A DNA stretch of 64,000 nucleotides. It comes from Gemmatimonadota bacterium. Lineage in GTDB: Bacteria; Gemmatimonadota; Gemmatimonadetes; Gemmatimonadales; Gemmatimonadaceae. Where the stretch lies: assembly GCA_020161135.1 (NCBI GenBank), contig JAIUOB010000002.1, positions 434,001 to 498,000 on the forward strand, in the 5' to 3' direction. The notes beneath the pieces were generated by a model. That model searched no databases and was not told where the DNA came from. It saw only the letters and a list, made by a program, of their open reading frames with translations. A program made the translations under genes and the position numbers. Shown here one piece after another: positions 1-9,100 of the stretch. The number at the start of each line of letters is the position of its first letter. Positions within the stretch are counted from its first letter, which is position 1.

Positions 1-1317
1 GCCGATCGTCTCGTGCGCGCCGAACGCTTCGCGAGCTACGGCCGCGTGACGCGTGTCGTCGGCCTCGTCGTCGAAGCCACCGGCCTCGACGTCGGCCTCG
101 GCTCGCTGTGCCGCATCACCAGCCATGCGCGCGATCGCAGCGTGCTGGCCGAGGTGGTCGGCTTCCACGAGCGCAGCGTGCTGCTCATGCCGTTGGGCGA
201 ACTCGACGGCCTGCATGCCGGCGCCAGCGTGCAGCCGCTCGGCCGCTCGTTCGGCGTCGACGTGGGCCCCGGCCTGCTGGGCCGCGTGCTCAACGGCCTC
301 GGCCATCCCATCGACGGCAAGGGGAAGCTCGACACCGTCGAACGCGTGTCGCTGTCCGCCGAACCGCCCAACCCGCTGCGGCGCGAGACCATCGACCGTC
401 CGCTCGAGACGGGTGTGCGCGCCATCGACGGCCTGCTCACCATCGGCCGCGGCCAGCGCGTCGGTATCTTCGCCGGCTCCGGCGTGGGCAAGAGCACGAT
501 GCTGGGCATGATCGCGCGGCACGCGCAGGCCGACGTGAACGTGATCGCGCTGCTCGGCGAGCGTGGCCGCGAAGTGCGCGAGTTCCTGGAGAACTCGCTC
601 GGCGAGGAGGGGCTGGCGCGCAGTGTGGTGATCGTGGCGACCGGCGACCAGGCCGCACTCGTGCGCGCACGCGGCGCCCTCGTCGCGACGGCCATTGCGG
701 AGTACTTCCGCGACCAGGGGAAGCAGGTGCTGCTCATGGTCGACTCGGTCACGCGTGTCGCGATGGCGTGGCGCGAGATCGGCCTCGCCACCGGCGAGCC
801 GCCCACCACCAAGGGCTATCCGCCCAGCGTCTTCGCCAACCTGCCGCGCCTCCTCGAGCGCGCCGGCAACGGCGAGCGCGGCGGCATCACGGGCATCTAC
901 ACGGTGCTCGTGGATGGCGACGACTTCAACGAGCCGGTCGCCGACGCGACGCGCTCGATCCTCGACGGCCACATCGTGCTCACGCGTCGCCTCGCGGCGC
1001 AGAACCATTTCCCGGCCATCGACGTGCTTGACTCGAAGAGTCGTGTGAAGGACCACATCACGAACGACGTGCAGCGCCGCGCGGGCAGTGCCATGCTGCG
1101 CCTCGAGGCGGCCTATCGGGAGAAGGAAGACCTGATCATGGTGGGCGCCTACCAGAAGGGGAGCGACCCGTGGGTGGACGCGGCGATCGCGTACCGCTCG
1201 CATGTGCTCGACTTCCTGCAGCAGCGGCCGGACGAGACCACGCAGTACGGTGACACCTATCAGCAGCTCGCGCAGGTGGCCGACGCCATCGAGCAGAGCG
1301 TGCGGAGGCGTGTCTGA
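1..1317 (+). CDS. fliI: Flagellar export ATPase FliI (5' end outside window)
   Basis: This is the ATPase of the flagellar type III export apparatus, related to the F1 beta subunit; it works at the cytoplasmic base of the basal body with FliH and FliJ. Counting from a GTG at 13, the P-loop GSGVGKST lies at residues 155-162 and the Walker B segment VLLMVDS near 240. The frame is open to base 1 and most FliI proteins have about 20 more N-terminal residues, so the true start is probably upstream of the window. Its TGA shares one base with the fliJ ATG, which points to translational coupling. Both nucleotide motifs look intact. The identification is firm. Confidence 0.96.
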   Translation, partial: ADRLVRAERFASYGRVTRVVGLVVEATGLDVGLGSLCRITSHARDRSVLAEVVGFHERSVLLMPLGELDGLHAGASVQPLGRSFGVDVGPGLLGRVLNGLGHPIDGKGKLDTVERVSLSAEPPNPLRRETIDRPLETGVRAIDGLLTIGRGQRVGIFAGSGVGKSTMLGMIARHAQADVNVIALLGERGREVREFLENSLGEEGLARSVVIVATGDQAALVRARGALVATAIAEYFRDQGKQVLLMVDSVTRVAMAWREIGLATGEPPTTKGYPPSVFANLPRLLERAGNGERGGITGIYTVLVDGDDFNEPVADATRSILDGHIVLTRRLAAQNHFPAIDVLDSKSRVKDHITNDVQRRAGSAMLRLEAAYREKEDLIMVGAYQKGSDPWVDAAIAYRSHVLDFLQQRPDETTQYGDTYQQLAQVADAIEQSVRRRV

Positions 1318-1820
1318 TGTTCAAGTTCCGCCTGCAGCGCATCCTCGAGCTGCGCGCACAGAAGGAGCAGGCCGAGGCGCGGGCGCTCGCCGCCGCGCGC
1401 GTGACGGCCGAACAGGCGGTGGCCGCGCAGGCCGAGCTGGCCGCACTGCGGGCCGACTCGCAGGCGCAGCTCCACGCCGCCACCGGCGAGACCACCCGCA
1501 TTGGACACCTCACGCAGCTTGGCCACGCTCTGGCCGCGCTCGATGTGCGTGTCGACCAGGCGGGCGAAGTCGTGCAGCAGGCGGACGCGGAGGTGCTGGT
1601 GGCCGCTGGCCGCCTCGAACTCGCAGCGCGTGACCGCCGCGTGCTCGACCGCCTCAAGGGCCGGCATGAGGACGTGTATCGCGCCGACGCGGCGCAGCGG
1701 GACCGCGTCGCGATGGACGAGATCGCACTGCAGCGCTTTGCCCGACAGCAGGACGGCACCGCAAGCGCGTCACCGGCCGACGCGGCGCCCGCTTCCACCT
1801 CTGACACGACAGCGTCATGA
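1317..1820 (+). CDS. fliJ: Flagellar export chaperone/stalk protein FliJ
   Basis: A 167-residue protein that is almost entirely helical and rich in Ala, Glu, Gln and Arg, with heptad-like spacing typical of FliJ coiled coils. FliJ sits as a stalk in the FliI hexamer and helps pass export chaperones to FlhA. It begins MFKFRLQRILELR, the usual FliJ opening, and directly overlaps fliI (TGATG) and the next gene (ATGA). The C-terminal 25 residues are rich in Ala, Ser and Thr and probably disordered. Sequence conservation in this family is weak, so the call rests on the start motif, length, coiled coil and position. Confidence 0.9.
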   Translation: MFKFRLQRILELRAQKEQAEARALAAARVTAEQAVAAQAELAALRADSQAQLHAATGETTRIGHLTQLGHALAALDVRVDQAGEVVQQADAEVLVAAGRLELAARDRRVLDRLKGRHEDVYRADAAQRDRVAMDEIALQRFARQQDGTASASPADAAPASTSDTTAS

Positions 1821-2569
1821 AGCAGCTCATCATTCCCATTGCCATCGGCCTGCTGGCCGGTATCGGCGGCGGCTCCGGCTACTCGTACATGAAGGCCTCG
1901 GCCAAGTACACCGCCGATTCGACGCACCTGGCCGACAGCCTCAAGGCGCACCCCAAGGACAGCACCGAGGCGGGCGAGCACGGCGCCGCGACGGACAGCA
2001 CGCACGCCGGCGCATCCGACAGCACGACGGCCGACAGCTCGCACGGGGCCATGGAGGGCGCGCCGATGACGCCCGCCGACTCGCTGCGCGCCCTCGAGGC
2101 CGCGCGGGCGCTCATCGCAGCCGCCACCAAGGGTGCGAAGAACTCGCCGAAGACTGCGCCGAAGGATGCGCACGCCGAGGCAGCCGCGCCGGCCACGAAG
2201 TCGGCTGGAAAGGACGCGCACGCCGCCCCGGATGCGCACGCGCCGGCGCCGGTGCCGCCCACGACGAACGCCGCGGCGGTGGTGAAGGATGCACGCGACG
2301 CGGCGCTCCGCACGCCGCTGCCGGAAGCGCGCCTCGCCAAGATCTTCGGCGCCATGCCGGCCAAGGACGCCGCCAAGGTGCTCGACCAGATGCCCGAAGC
2401 GGATATCAGCGCCATCATCGGCCTCATGGGCGACAAGCAGGCGGCCGCGGTCATCGCCGCGCTGCCGCCGGCGCGCGCCGCCGCCATCACGCGCGGTGCC
2501 GCCAAGGCGCCGGAGCAGAAGGAGCCGCCGAAGGACCAGCCGAAGGAGAAGCACGAGGAGAACCGCTGA
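1817..2569 (+). CDS. MotE-like membrane protein with MgtE N-terminal domain
   Basis: A 250-residue protein with one N-terminal membrane segment (about residues 4-22), then a long Ala/Ser/Thr/Asp/Lys-rich linker, and a C-terminal helical domain from about residue 168. That domain carries the repeated pattern LAKIFGAMPAKDAAKVLDQM followed by a second similar unit, as in the MgtE N-terminal fold, which also resembles FliG repeats. Proteins of this build are found between fliJ and fliK in many flagellar operons; MotE, a periplasmic stator chaperone, is the studied case. Start and stop overlap the neighbouring genes. The exact partner in this organism is not shown by the sequence. Confidence 0.8.
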   Translation: MKQLIIPIAIGLLAGIGGGSGYSYMKASAKYTADSTHLADSLKAHPKDSTEAGEHGAATDSTHAGASDSTTADSSHGAMEGAPMTPADSLRALEAARALIAAATKGAKNSPKTAPKDAHAEAAAPATKSAGKDAHAAPDAHAPAPVPPTTNAAAVVKDARDAALRTPLPEARLAKIFGAMPAKDAAKVLDQMPEADISAIIGLMGDKQAAAVIAALPPARAAAITRGAAKAPEQKEPPKDQPKEKHEENR

Positions 2570-4725
2570 TGGCGCCCGTCTCGCTGCTTCCGGTCACGAC
2601 CGACCGCGGCGCGGCCGAGTCCGCGAACGATCGCTCGTCGATCGACCGGGCGACGTCCGATCGCATTGCGGCGCGGCATGCGCGCAGCGCGGCCCGCGCC
2701 GCGCGCGCCGACCGCGACGACACGCGTGTCGACAACGACGACAGCCGCGCCGAGCGCCGTCCGCTGCGCAAGGCCGACTTCTCGGCACTGCTCGCGCTCA
2801 TCGCCGGCGCCGGCTCGCAGGTGCGCGCCGACCTGGTGCGCGACCTGCCGCCGGAGACCGCCTCGCTCGTCGACCGCCTGTTGAACGACGCGCAGGACGA
2901 CGCGACCGAGCGGACGGCCATCGAAGGCGTGAACGCCGAGTCGAACGACGCCAGCGAGGCGCTCCGCAACGGCCTGCGCACGCGCGACGCCAGCGCTGAC
3001 ATCGATCCGACACCGGTCCGGCCCCTGCTGCAGGGGGACGCTGCGGCGCACGCGTCGGCCCATGCGTCCGATCGCAAGCTGGCCGAGCTGTCGCGTCTCA
3101 TGCAGACCCCGGGCAACTCGGTCGAACAGTTGCTCGCCCGCGGTGACCGCGAGGGCGCGAACTTCCGCGCGCAGCTCGAGGCGCTGCTGGCCACGGCCGG
3201 CACGCCCACCGGCGCGCGCTTTGCGAGCGACAGCGCCTTCGCCCGCGCCGCGCTCTCGCGCACGGCCGCGCTCTCGCTCGTGGGCAACGCGAACACCGGC
3301 ACCGATGGCATCCTCGATGCCTCGGCGCTCACGGCGCGCGCCCGCACCACCGATGTCACCAGCGCCACCAAGGATGTCGCGGCACTCGACCCCGAGCTGC
3401 AGGCCCGGCTCGCGAAGGTCATGCAGCGCATGCAGGACGAGTTCGGCCACGACGTGCAGGTCGTCGAGACCGTGCGCTCGCAGGACCGCCAGGACTGGCT
3501 GTTCGCGCAGGGCCGCACGCGCGGCGGGCCGGTGGTCACCTGGACGCGCGACTCGGCGCACACGCAGGGCGCGGCCGTCGATGTGATGATCGACGGCGGC
3601 TACACCAACCGCGATGCGTTCGCGCTGCTGCAGCGGGTGGCCCGTGAAGAAGGGCTGCGCACGCTCGGCGATCGCGACCCGGGGCACCTCGAACTGCAGG
3701 GCCCGGGCACGCCCGGCTTTGCCGCGGACACGACGAGCGCCGCGCGCACCGCGCAGACCGAGATCGCGCAGCGCACGATGGCCACCGGCAACGCCGGGGT
3801 GGCGTCGGTGGCGCGCGTCGCGGGGGTGGCCGGTGTGGCCAGCGTCGCGATGCCCGGCCGCGGTGTCCGCACGGTGCGCAGCGAAGGACTCGACACGCTC
3901 AACACCGGTGCGCAGGCCAACGCGCGTGGCGCCGCCGACGCGAGCCTCGCCGCGATGGCGATGGCGCGGCGCGATGCCGGCCAGCAGGCGGGACGCGACG
4001 GCATGGCGCAGGATCGCGGCACGTCGAGCGACGCGCGGCGCGACGCGACCCGTGAGGGCGAGACGCCGGCCTTCGGCGCGCTGCACGGGGGCACGACCGG
4101 TGCGTCGCACGGCACGCACGTGCACGGTGCGAACGACGTGGCCCCCGCGGGGACCACGCAGGCCGAACGCGTCGCGGACATCCAGCAGATGCGGGACGAT
4201 GCGCCGGCCTCGCCGATCGCGCGCATGACGCTCGATGTCGATGGCGCAAATGGCGTGGAGCGCATCACCGTGGGCCTGCGCGGCAACAGCGTGCAGGCGC
4301 ACATCGCCACCGATGCCGACACCGCGTCGCGGCTGCGCCTGCACACGGCCGAGCTGCAGGACGCGCTGGGCCGGCACGGCCTCGACGGCGACACCGTGCG
4401 CATCAGCGCGGCGGCGCGTGCCGAGAGCACCGACAGCGTGCGTGGCGACGGCGATCGCGACCTCGCGGCGCGCCTCATCAGCACCGCGGCCAGCAGCCAG
4501 GACGGCCCCGGCAGCGATGCGCAGTCGGGCCAGCAGGGACGCGCGCCCGCGCGCGAGTGGGATCGTCAGGACGCGCGTCGCGACCAGCAGGCGCGCACGC
4601 GTGACGACCAGCAGGACCAGCAGGACGCCCGGCAGCGGCAGTCCGCGCGTGACGATGCGCGCAGCGATGCGCGTGACGGTGCGCCGGCGCGGTCGCGCCG
4701 CACCACCCTCTTCACCGGTCAGTGA
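2569..4725 (+). CDS. fliK: Hook-length control protein FliK with embedded M15 zinc peptidase domain
   Basis: A 718-residue protein at the fliK position. The C-terminal part (about residues 548-640) looks like the FliK hook domain, which switches export specificity when the hook is finished. The tail is Gln/Arg/Asp-rich. In the middle (about 275-380) is a peptidase M15-like domain of the L-Ala-D-Glu endopeptidase type: SAHTQGAAVD at 329-338 supplies the SxHxxGxAxD zinc motif, and HLEL at 373-376 supplies the last histidine. This is not part of ordinary FliK. The ATG at 2569 overlaps the previous stop; a much longer open frame begins upstream at 1501 but runs antiphase through fliJ and the MotE-like gene. 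Family membership of the C-terminus is good; the activity of the M15 part is inferred. Confidence 0.85.
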   Translation: MAPVSLLPVTTDRGAAESANDRSSIDRATSDRIAARHARSAARAARADRDDTRVDNDDSRAERRPLRKADFSALLALIAGAGSQVRADLVRDLPPETASLVDRLLNDAQDDATERTAIEGVNAESNDASEALRNGLRTRDASADIDPTPVRPLLQGDAAAHASAHASDRKLAELSRLMQTPGNSVEQLLARGDREGANFRAQLEALLATAGTPTGARFASDSAFARAALSRTAALSLVGNANTGTDGILDASALTARARTTDVTSATKDVAALDPELQARLAKVMQRMQDEFGHDVQVVETVRSQDRQDWLFAQGRTRGGPVVTWTRDSAHTQGAAVDVMIDGGYTNRDAFALLQRVAREEGLRTLGDRDPGHLELQGPGTPGFAADTTSAARTAQTEIAQRTMATGNAGVASVARVAGVAGVASVAMPGRGVRTVRSEGLDTLNTGAQANARGAADASLAAMAMARRDAGQQAGRDGMAQDRGTSSDARRDATREGETPAFGALHGGTTGASHGTHVHGANDVAPAGTTQAERVADIQQMRDDAPASPIARMTLDVDGANGVERITVGLRGNSVQAHIATDADTASRLRLHTAELQDALGRHGLDGDTVRISAAARAESTDSVRGDGDRDLAARLISTAASSQDGPGSDAQSGQQGRAPAREWDRQDARRDQQARTRDDQQDQQDARQRQSARDDARSDARDGAPARSRRTTLFTGQ

Positions 4726-5531
4726 TGACCATGAGCATGATCACCCAGACCTCCGCCTACGCGCCGGCCCGTTACACGGCGACGAGCAACGACACGAGCG
4801 GCACACCGCAGACCGAGCCGCCGGTCGGCGCCGCCGAGCCATCGGCGCCGCGTACGCTGCCGACCAACTCCAAGGCGATGGGCCGTGACGAGTTCCTCAA
4901 GATGCTCGTCGCGCAGCTCAAGAATCAGGATCCGCTCAATCCGATGGACGGCAAGGACATGGCGGCGCAGCTCGCCCAGTTCTCGACCGTCGAGCAGTTG
5001 ATCCAGATGAACAAGTCGATCGAGGCGCAGACGGGGAGCAACCAGGCGATCGCCGATGCGCTCACCGCACTGCAGGAGTCGCAGGACAGCTCGAGCGACA
5101 TGATCGCGCAGCTCGTCGAAGGCCAGATGGCGATGGGTCTCGTGGGAAAGGTCGGCGTGACGACGGGCAACACGATGTTCGTCGACCAGGGCGGCAAGGG
5201 GACCCTGCTCATCGACGCCGGCACGAGCACCGGCGTGGGCCGCGTGACCGTGACCGACGCGAAGGGCACGGTGGTGGCGACGGCTGATGCCGGGGCGATC
5301 ACCGGTGGCCAGCAGGCGCTCCGCGCCGAGGACCTGTTCAATCCGCCGCTCCCGGCGGGGCAGTACACCTACAAGGTGGAGGTCGCAAAGGATGGCGGCC
5401 CGTGGCAGGCAGTGAAGACGTACACGACCGGACGGATCACCGGTCTCAAGTACGGCAACGGTTCCCCCATCCTTCTCATCGGCGACGCGCTGTCGCTGCC
5501 GATGTCGCAGCTCACCCAGGTCCGCTCCTGA
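4725..5531 (+). CDS. flgD: Flagellar hook assembly scaffold FlgD
   Basis: FlgD caps the growing hook and allows FlgE subunits to polymerise, then is replaced by FlgK. The 268-residue product has the hallmark N-terminal region MGRDEFLKMLVAQLKNQDPL followed by the helix containing AAQLAQFSTVEQL, then the C-terminal Ig/tudor-like part with a GLVGKVG segment and the FLGD Ig-like fold. The ATG at 4725 shares one base with the fliK stop; a GTG at 4722 and ATGs at 4731 and 4737 are alternative starts. The first 50 residues are poor in conserved features and probably hold the export signal. It is followed after 32 bp by flgE. Confidence 0.95.
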   Translation: MTMSMITQTSAYAPARYTATSNDTSGTPQTEPPVGAAEPSAPRTLPTNSKAMGRDEFLKMLVAQLKNQDPLNPMDGKDMAAQLAQFSTVEQLIQMNKSIEAQTGSNQAIADALTALQESQDSSSDMIAQLVEGQMAMGLVGKVGVTTGNTMFVDQGGKGTLLIDAGTSTGVGRVTVTDAKGTVVATADAGAITGGQQALRAEDLFNPPLPAGQYTYKVEVAKDGGPWQAVKTYTTGRITGLKYGNGSPILLIGDALSLPMSQLTQVRS

Positions 5532-5563
5532 GCGCGACCACCCGTCACTGAGGACAACACCCC

Positions 5564-7084
5564 ATGCTTCGTTCCCTCTACGCCGGCGTCTCCGGCCTGC
5601 GCAACAACCAGGTGCGCATGGACGTCATCGGCAACAACATCGCCAACGTCAACACCGTCGCCTTCAAGGCCGGTCGCGTGACCTTCAAGGAAGGCTTCGC
5701 GCAGCTCCTCGCCGGCGCGAGCCGCCCGCCTGGCGATCAGGGTGGTATCAACCCGATCCAGATCGGCCTCGGCATGCAGATCGGCTCCATCGACCAGATC
5801 TTCAACCAGGGCAACCTCGAGACGACCGGCCTCAACACCGACGTCGCGATCCAGGGTGACTCGTTCTTCGTCGTCCGCAAGGGCAACCAGAGCTTCTACA
5901 CCCGCGCCGGCAACTTCCAGGTCGACGCGCTCGGCCAGCTCGTGTCGCCGAACAACGGCTTCATCGTGCAGGGGCGCATGTACGACAACGGCAACCTCCA
6001 GGACGGCATCCAGGACATCAAGCTGCCGTTCGGCCAGAAGGTGTCGGCCAAGCCGACCACCGAAGCCGTGCTCGCCGGCAACCTCAACGCGTCGGCGCCC
6101 ATCTTCCAGGGCAGCTTCGCCAGCGCCGCCGATCGCGCCAACCCGATCAACGAAAAGGCCTGGACCGAGACGCAGATCGGCGTGTTCGACTCGCAGGGCA
6201 CCAAGCACGACGTGAAGCTGCAGATGTGGAAGACCGGCCCGAACTCGTGGGATTGGCAGATCGATCCCATCGCGTCGGCGCAGACCTTCGACGTGCAGAC
6301 CGACAGCAACTCCCCGCCGACGGCCATTCCGCTCCCCGTGCCGCCCACCGGCTACCAGATCCTCGGCACCGACGTGCGCGTGTACAGCACCACGGGCGTC
6401 GAGTACAACAACCCGGCCGACTACTCGTTCTCCGCGGGCCCGCCGCCGGCGGTGACGTTCACGGCCAACATGCCGAGCGACTCGCAGATCAAGATCGGCT
6501 ACTTCATGAGCCCGACGGCCGCCACGGCAAGCGAGAACAGCGGCACGTTCACCTTCGACAACGCCGGCATCCTGAACACGAACATCACGGCGTCGCTCAA
6601 CTTCGCCGTGCCCGGCGCCAACCCGGTGCGCATCGACCTCAAGCTCGCCGGCGGCGTGAACGGCCTCACCCAGTTCGCGTCGACGTCGTCCACCGCGGTG
6701 CTGCGCGACCAGAACGGCTACACGGCCGGCACGCTGCAGAACTTCAGCATCGACCGCTTCGGCCTCATCACGGGCTTCTTCACCAACGGCACCACGTCGC
6801 CGCTGGCCCGCATCGTCCTGGCCGACTTCAACAACCCGTCGGGTCTCCTCCGCGTGGGCGACAACATGCTGCAGGAGTCGGCCAACTCCGGTGGCGCCGT
6901 GCTCGGCTTCGCGCTCGAGGGCTCGCAGTCGCAGCTCACCAGCGGCGCGCTCGAAATGTCGAACGTCGACCTGGCGCAGGAGTTCACGAACATGATCGTG
7001 GCCCAGCGCGGCTTCCAGGCGAACGGCAAGGTCGTCTCGACCTCCGACGAGATGCTGCAGGAGCTGATGACGATCAAGCGGTAG
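5564..7084 (+). CDS. flgE: Flagellar hook protein FlgE
   Basis: The structural subunit of the hook, exported through the type III apparatus. The 506-residue protein opens with MLRSLYAGVSGLRNNQ and the rod/hook motif NNIANVNTVAFK, and ends with the C-terminal FlgE/FlgK-type helix containing VDLAQEFTNMIVAQRGFQAN. The middle is a surface-exposed variable domain, somewhat larger than in enteric FlgE (about 400 residues). A GAGG-containing ribosome site precedes the ATG by about ten bases. A strong hairpin lies just after its TAG, so flgE probably ends the first transcription unit. Confidence 0.97.
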   Translation: MLRSLYAGVSGLRNNQVRMDVIGNNIANVNTVAFKAGRVTFKEGFAQLLAGASRPPGDQGGINPIQIGLGMQIGSIDQIFNQGNLETTGLNTDVAIQGDSFFVVRKGNQSFYTRAGNFQVDALGQLVSPNNGFIVQGRMYDNGNLQDGIQDIKLPFGQKVSAKPTTEAVLAGNLNASAPIFQGSFASAADRANPINEKAWTETQIGVFDSQGTKHDVKLQMWKTGPNSWDWQIDPIASAQTFDVQTDSNSPPTAIPLPVPPTGYQILGTDVRVYSTTGVEYNNPADYSFSAGPPPAVTFTANMPSDSQIKIGYFMSPTAATASENSGTFTFDNAGILNTNITASLNFAVPGANPVRIDLKLAGGVNGLTQFASTSSTAVLRDQNGYTAGTLQNFSIDRFGLITGFFTNGTTSPLARIVLADFNNPSGLLRVGDNMLQESANSGGAVLGFALEGSQSQLTSGALEMSNVDLAQEFTNMIVAQRGFQANGKVVSTSDEMLQELMTIKR

Positions 7085-7128
7085 TAGCGCCCCCTAGGCC
7101 CACGGCTCACGGCCCCCGGCCCACGGCG

Positions 7129-7195
7129 CAGCTCCCCACTGGCTCACGGCTCACGACGCTTCGCATGTCGTGGGCCGTGGGCGTGTGAGGAGCTG
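7129..7195 (+). terminator. Long hairpin after flgE
   Basis: The arms cagctcc...ctcacgac and gtcgtggg...ggagctg pair over about 28 positions with a few G-T pairs, around the loop gcttcgcat. Further imperfect copies of the pieces ggctcacgg and gccatgag lie on both sides (7098-7230). No T-run follows, so it may be a processing or pausing structure, or a REP-type repeat, and not a classic intrinsic terminator. Confidence 0.55.
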
Positions 7196-7230
7196 GGCCC
7201 TGCGCCATGAGCCATGGGCCATGAGCCGTT

Positions 7231-7256
7231 CGCACCCCGGCAGCTCTTGCCGGGTG
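7231..7256. promoter_or_regulatory. Palindrome CGGCA-N5-TGCCG before the fliL operon
   Basis: The stem cccggca (7236-7242) and tgccggg (7248-7254) flank the five bases gctct, with flanking gcac/gtgc adding to the stem. The same 15-base core occurs as its reverse complement before fliQ (18033-18047), and a variant with a different loop occurs before flgF (27703-27719). It may be an operator or a transcript hairpin. The rest of this leader, 7257-7506, holds an AT-rich stretch near 7318-7350 with the direct repeat tgcaaatc, a likely promoter region, and no gene. Confidence 0.4.
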
Positions 7257-7506
7257 CCTCGCGTCGCCAGATGGGGCGTTTTGCCGGGTCGTCCGGGAGC
7301 CCCGTCAAAGGCCGGCACATATCTGCAAATCGCAAGTGATTGCAAATCAATGCGTTAGAAAGTTCACGCCACCGCCAGCGCGCCGTGGCACGACTGGTGC
7401 TTTTCGAGAGAGGAGAGACGACCCGCGTCCGTGTGGCCCGGGTGTTCCGCTCATCCCTTTTCGACGCAGTCCCGCACCAGCACCCCCTACAGGATCCGTC
7501 CGACCT

Positions 7507-8067
7507 ATGGCCAACCCCGAAGCCCAGCCCGCCGCCGACGCCGCCGAGGCGCCGAAGAAGGCCAAGCTCCCGATGCTCATCGGCATGGTCGCCGTGGGTC
7601 TCGCGGTGGGAGGCGGCACCGGCGCCGCCGTCATCGGCCCCATGGTCGCCAAGAAGATGGGCAAGACCACGCCGATCGTCGCCGCCGAGGGACACGCGGC
7701 CGAGGGTGAGGCCGCGGCCGGTGATCACGGGGGCGGGGAAGCCGGCAAGGAAGGCGGCGCGGCCGAGGTCGCCCCGCATGTGCTCGACAACCTCGTGCTC
7801 AATCCCGCGAATAGTGGCGGCAGCCGGTTCCTGCTCCTCACCGTCGCCATCGAGACCGCGCAGGCCGCCGCGCTCGAGCAGTTCAAGACCCGCGACGCCG
7901 AGCTCCGCGACATCGTGCTCACCACGCTGAGCACCAAGACGGTCGAGCAGCTCACCGACATCACCAAGCGCGACGAGTTCAAGACCGAAGTGATCGGCGC
8001 CATCGACGCGCGCTTCGGCAAGAAGACCGTGAAGAGCCTGTACTTCCCGCAGTTCGTGGTGCAGTGA
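7507..8067 (+). CDS. fliL: Flagellar basal body protein FliL
   Basis: FliL is a single-pass inner-membrane protein around the stator that supports motor torque. The 186-residue product has a Pro/Ala-rich cytoplasmic N-terminus ending in KKAK, one membrane segment (about residues 22-45), a charged Gly/Ala/Glu linker and the FliL domain, which ends VKSLYFPQFVVQ as is typical. The ATG at 7507 was chosen because it fits FliL; the frame continues upstream to an ATG at 7336 but that stretch looks like untranslated leader. It heads a second unit (fliL-fliM-fliN-fliOP) and lies 7 bp before fliM. Confidence 0.92.
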   Translation: MANPEAQPAADAAEAPKKAKLPMLIGMVAVGLAVGGGTGAAVIGPMVAKKMGKTTPIVAAEGHAAEGEAAAGDHGGGEAGKEGGAAEVAPHVLDNLVLNPANSGGSRFLLLTVAIETAQAAALEQFKTRDAELRDIVLTTLSTKTVEQLTDITKRDEFKTEVIGAIDARFGKKTVKSLYFPQFVVQ

Positions 8068-8074
8068 GCGCGAC

Positions 8075-9100
8075 GTGAGCTCCGAGACGCTTTCCCAGAC
8101 CGACATCGACCGCCTGCTGGGCGGCGGGTCGCGCAGCGGCGGTGGTGGAGGCGTCGCCAGCGGCCCCGCCTCGACGTCGATGCCGGCCGTCGACGTGCAG
8201 GTCTACGACTTCCGTCGCCCGCATCGCGTCTCCAAGGAGCGCCTGCGCACGCTCGAAGCCATGTACGAACGCCTGGTGAAGGCGCTCGAGGCGTGGCTCA
8301 TCTCGCGTGTGCGCGGCCAGATCGAGGTGCGCCTCCAGAGCGTCGAGCAGTTCTCCTTCGGCGAGTTCACGCTGTCGCTGCCGATGCCCTGCTCGTCGTT
8401 CATCTTCGACATCCAAGGCACGGGGCAGAAGGGCGTCATCGACGTCGGCCCCGAGTTCAGCACGTACATCATCGACCGCCTCTTCGGCGGGGAAGGCGGC
8501 GGCAGTCCGCTCACGCGGGCGCTCACGCCCATCGAGCGCATGGCCGTGCGCAACGTGGCCGACAAGGTCACCGCGCTGCTCGGCGAGATCTGGCAGGACC
8601 ACGTGCCGCTCGACCTCAACATCACCGGCTTCGAGTCGAGCCCGGAAATCCTCCAGGTCGTGAACCGCGAGGACCCCGTGCTCGTGGCCAACGTGGAGTT
8701 CAGCACCGGCAACGTGAGCAGCCTGCTGCTCCTCTGCCTGCCCTTCTCGGTGCTCGACAAGTTCTTCACCTCGAGCGGCCAGCAGCGCCTCGCGCTGCTG
8801 CAGACCAACGAGCAGGAGCGTGAGACCACGCGCATGCGCAGCGAGGCCGCCCTGCGGGCGACCAAGGTGCCGCTCACCGCGCGACTCCCCGACTTCCAGC
8901 TCACCATGCGCGAACTGGCGCGCATCGAGGAGGGGAGTGTCGTCCCCACCGGCATTCCCACCGACGCGCGCGTGCTCGTGCGTGCCGGCTCGCAGGAACG
9001 CTTCATCGGCCACGCCGGCCGCGTGAACGGCAACCTCGCGGTGCGCATCGTGGATACGCTGCCCACCGTCACGACCCCCGACGCCCGGACCACCTCATGA
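8075..9100 (+). CDS. fliM: Flagellar motor switch protein FliM
   Basis: FliM forms the middle of the C-ring and binds phospho-CheY to reverse the motor. The 341-residue protein starts with the CheY-binding peptide LSQTDIDRLLGGG at residues 4-16, followed by a Gly/Ser linker, the CheC-like middle domain with the region LEAMYERLVKALEAWL, and a C-terminal SpoA domain that contacts FliN. The start is a GTG at 8075, 7 bp after fliL. The stop overlaps the fliN ATG (ATGA). Length and domain order match the family. Confidence 0.97.
   Translation: MSSETLSQTDIDRLLGGGSRSGGGGGVASGPASTSMPAVDVQVYDFRRPHRVSKERLRTLEAMYERLVKALEAWLISRVRGQIEVRLQSVEQFSFGEFTLSLPMPCSSFIFDIQGTGQKGVIDVGPEFSTYIIDRLFGGEGGGSPLTRALTPIERMAVRNVADKVTALLGEIWQDHVPLDLNITGFESSPEILQVVNREDPVLVANVEFSTGNVSSLLLLCLPFSVLDKFFTSSGQQRLALLQTNEQERETTRMRSEAALRATKVPLTARLPDFQLTMRELARIEEGSVVPTGIPTDARVLVRAGSQERFIGHAGRVNGNLAVRIVDTLPTVTTPDARTTS

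Noticed and set aside
1501..2568. Open frame upstream of fliK that would add 356 residues
   Set aside because: It overlaps fliJ and the MotE-like gene in another phase and has shadow composition. The ATG at 2569 overlaps the preceding stop as is usual in this operon.
7312..7335. Possible sigma-54 promoter (ggcac...tgc) before fliL
   Set aside because: The distance between the GG and GC elements is one base short of the required spacing, and no second copy exists before the other flagellar operons.
7257..7506. Possible c-di-GMP riboswitch in the long fliL leader
   Set aside because: I could not find the conserved core sequences of the GEMM motifs. The leader has only an AT-rich promoter-like part and a direct repeat.
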